Origin: Sorex araneus
Lineage: Eukaryota; Chordata; Mammalia; Eulipotyphla; Soricidae
Reading direction: 5' to 3'
Length of the DNA: 64,000 nt
NCBI RefSeq assembly: GCF_027595985.1
Contig: NC_073303.1
Span: 22,121,102-22,185,101 of the forward strand
Part shown: positions 63,200-64,000 of the stretch, one piece after another
Layout: every line of letters starts with the position of its first letter
Numbering within the stretch: the stretch's first letter is position 1
Notes under the pieces: model-generated
Seen by the model: the letters and a program-made list of their open reading frames with translations, nothing else
Told to the model about the DNA's origin: nothing
Databases searched by the model: none
Made by a program: the position numbers and the translations under genes

Positions 63200-63425
63200 G
63201 TTAAAGGGTATTTCCCTGTATATATGTATATATATGTAGGTTTATGTGACTGAACCTAAACTTTGACTGAAACAAGTTCTCTTGAATTTTTTTATACATT
63301 TATATATATAAATATAATATATATTTTATTCATATATGTTGTATATAATATATTATATATTATATAATATTTATATTATATATAAATTATATATAATATA
63401 AACATAAAATTATGTATATGTAGAC
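63200..63425. repeat. AT-rich low-complexity region in intron 8
   Basis: Dense TATATA/ATATAA alternation, about 200 bp, with local self-complementarity. Confidence 0.85.
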
Positions 63426-63504
63426 ATAATTTTAAATGTAGGAGTACTGCTATTGTTTCAGCCATTGGTTAAGCTGATTGAATTGGGTATGAATTCCACA
63501 TTAC

Positions 63505-63600
63505 TTTTTAAAGAAATTTTTTAATTGGATATTCATGAGATAGACCGTTACAAAGCTGTTCATCATTGGGTTTCAGTCATACAATGTGGGTACATTTATA
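63505..63600 (-). mobile_element. Antisense L1 3' UTR fragment
   Basis: 'attggatattcatgagatag', 'gtttcagtcatacaatg'. Confidence 0.55.
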
Positions 63601-63761
63601 TTGCGAAGATAATGGTTTCGAGGCATAGGGTGGATTTCTGTTTAATAGGCTAGTGTTTTGTGGAATATGGCAACTCTTCCATAGAACATCCCTGAAGACT
63701 TTTTTTGGAGGGGGGATAGATGCATGTGTGTGTTTTTTGTTTGTTTGGGTTCTGGTTTGTT

Positions 63762-63930
63762 TTTTTGTTTGGGGGCCACACCCAGTGGTACTCAGAGGTT
63801 ACTTCTGGCTCTGTGCTCGCTTAGGAATTACTCCTGGCAACGCTTGGGGGATCGAACCCAGGTGGGCTCCATGTAAGGCAAGTATACTAGGCAAATATAC
63901 CCACCCACTATACTATTTCTCTGGTCCCAA
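63762..63930 (-). mobile_element. Old tRNA-SINE in intron 8
   Basis: 'gggggccacacccagtggta', 'gggggatcgaacccaggtgg', 'actatttctctggtccc'. Confidence 0.75.
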
Positions 63931-63974
63931 GAGTGTTTTCTTGGTAAACTTTTTTTCAAGTATTAGTAGCCCTA

Positions 63975-64000
63975 GGACTGGAGCGATAGCACAGCGGGTA
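63975..64000 (+). mobile_element. Type A SINE cut by the window end
   Basis: First 26 bases of a plus-strand copy: 'ggactggagcgatagcacag' and on to the edge. Confidence 0.9.

Larger units (their letters stand above)
37041..64000 (+). other. MCUR1: MCUR1 gene (exons 1-8 of an expected 9; 3' end beyond window)
   Basis: MCUR1 (CCDC90A, DUF1640 family) is an integral protein of the mitochondrial inner membrane that binds the calcium uniporter MCU and EMRE and promotes uniporter complex assembly and calcium uptake; a role in cytochrome c oxidase assembly has also been proposed. Eight exons join in frame to 312 codons plus 1 nt. They encode an N-terminal hydrophobic segment, a conserved globular head and a long coiled coil. 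The C-terminal membrane helix exon is missing from the window. MCUR1 is preferred over its paralogue CCDC90B because of LQLERK-RDFTSSG in exon 2, DEVIKVRTDTKLDFN in exon 6 and YSLNERKLLE in exon 7. Confidence 0.95.

Overview
This is mammalian nuclear DNA, almost certainly from a red-toothed shrew (Sorex, probably S. araneus or a close relative). Three things point there. One tRNA-derived SINE family is present in dozens of copies. Its A box reads like TAGCACAGCGGGTAGGG, its B box like GGTTCGATTCC, and its 3' body ends in GTGTGACCCAAAAAGC plus an A-rich tail; I read it as the shrew SOR-type family. There is also an RTE-clade retrotransposon fragment of the nematode-like kind reported from the common shrew (RTE1_Sar). 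Finally, one clear vertebrate gene with spliced exons is present. There are no bacterial-style operons, CRISPR arrays or rRNA genes.

Positions 1-36500 are gene-free intergenic sequence made of nested transposable elements and microsatellites. Contents: L1 pieces on both strands (ORF2 ends and 3' UTRs, at least two 3' UTR subfamilies), 'type A' SINEs (SOR-like, A-rich tail, about 170 bp), 'type B' SINEs (same tRNA-like head, different body, RTE-like 3' tail, about 235-240 bp), longer RTE-tailed composites, a probable solo ERV LTR at about 28379-28909, and an RTE ORF fragment at about 28914-29315. Many insertions keep recognisable target-site duplications (TSDs), so the order of insertion can be read.

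Positions 36560-37560 are a TATA-poor CpG island holding the promoter and first exon of MCUR1 (CCDC90A), the mitochondrial calcium uniporter regulator 1. The gene runs on the + strand to the window edge. Eight coding exons are supported by exact splice phases: 37041-37368, 43785-43904, 50649-50752, 51691-51792, 53888-53929, 54705-54776, 61102-61155 and 62154-62268. They total 937 nt (312 codons plus 1 nt). The last exon, expected to encode the C-terminal transmembrane helix, is not visible before 64000. The introns hold as many SINE and L1 copies as the intergenic half, a pure (TTC)28 tract in intron 1, and a roughly 350 bp GGAA/GGGA polypurine tract just upstream of exon 4.

I found no new protein system. 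The most interesting signals are: (1) two SINE families sharing one tRNA-like head but carrying different 3' tails, one ending like the C-terminal codons of an RTE element, which implies two mobilising partners and links a probably horizontally acquired LINE to a native SINE head; (2) two unannotated, frame-compatible candidate alternative last exons in MCUR1 (53213 and 63065) that would remove the C-terminal membrane anchor; (3) overlapping upstream start codons in MCUR1 exon 1; (4) the TTC repeat in intron 1 of a mitochondrial gene.
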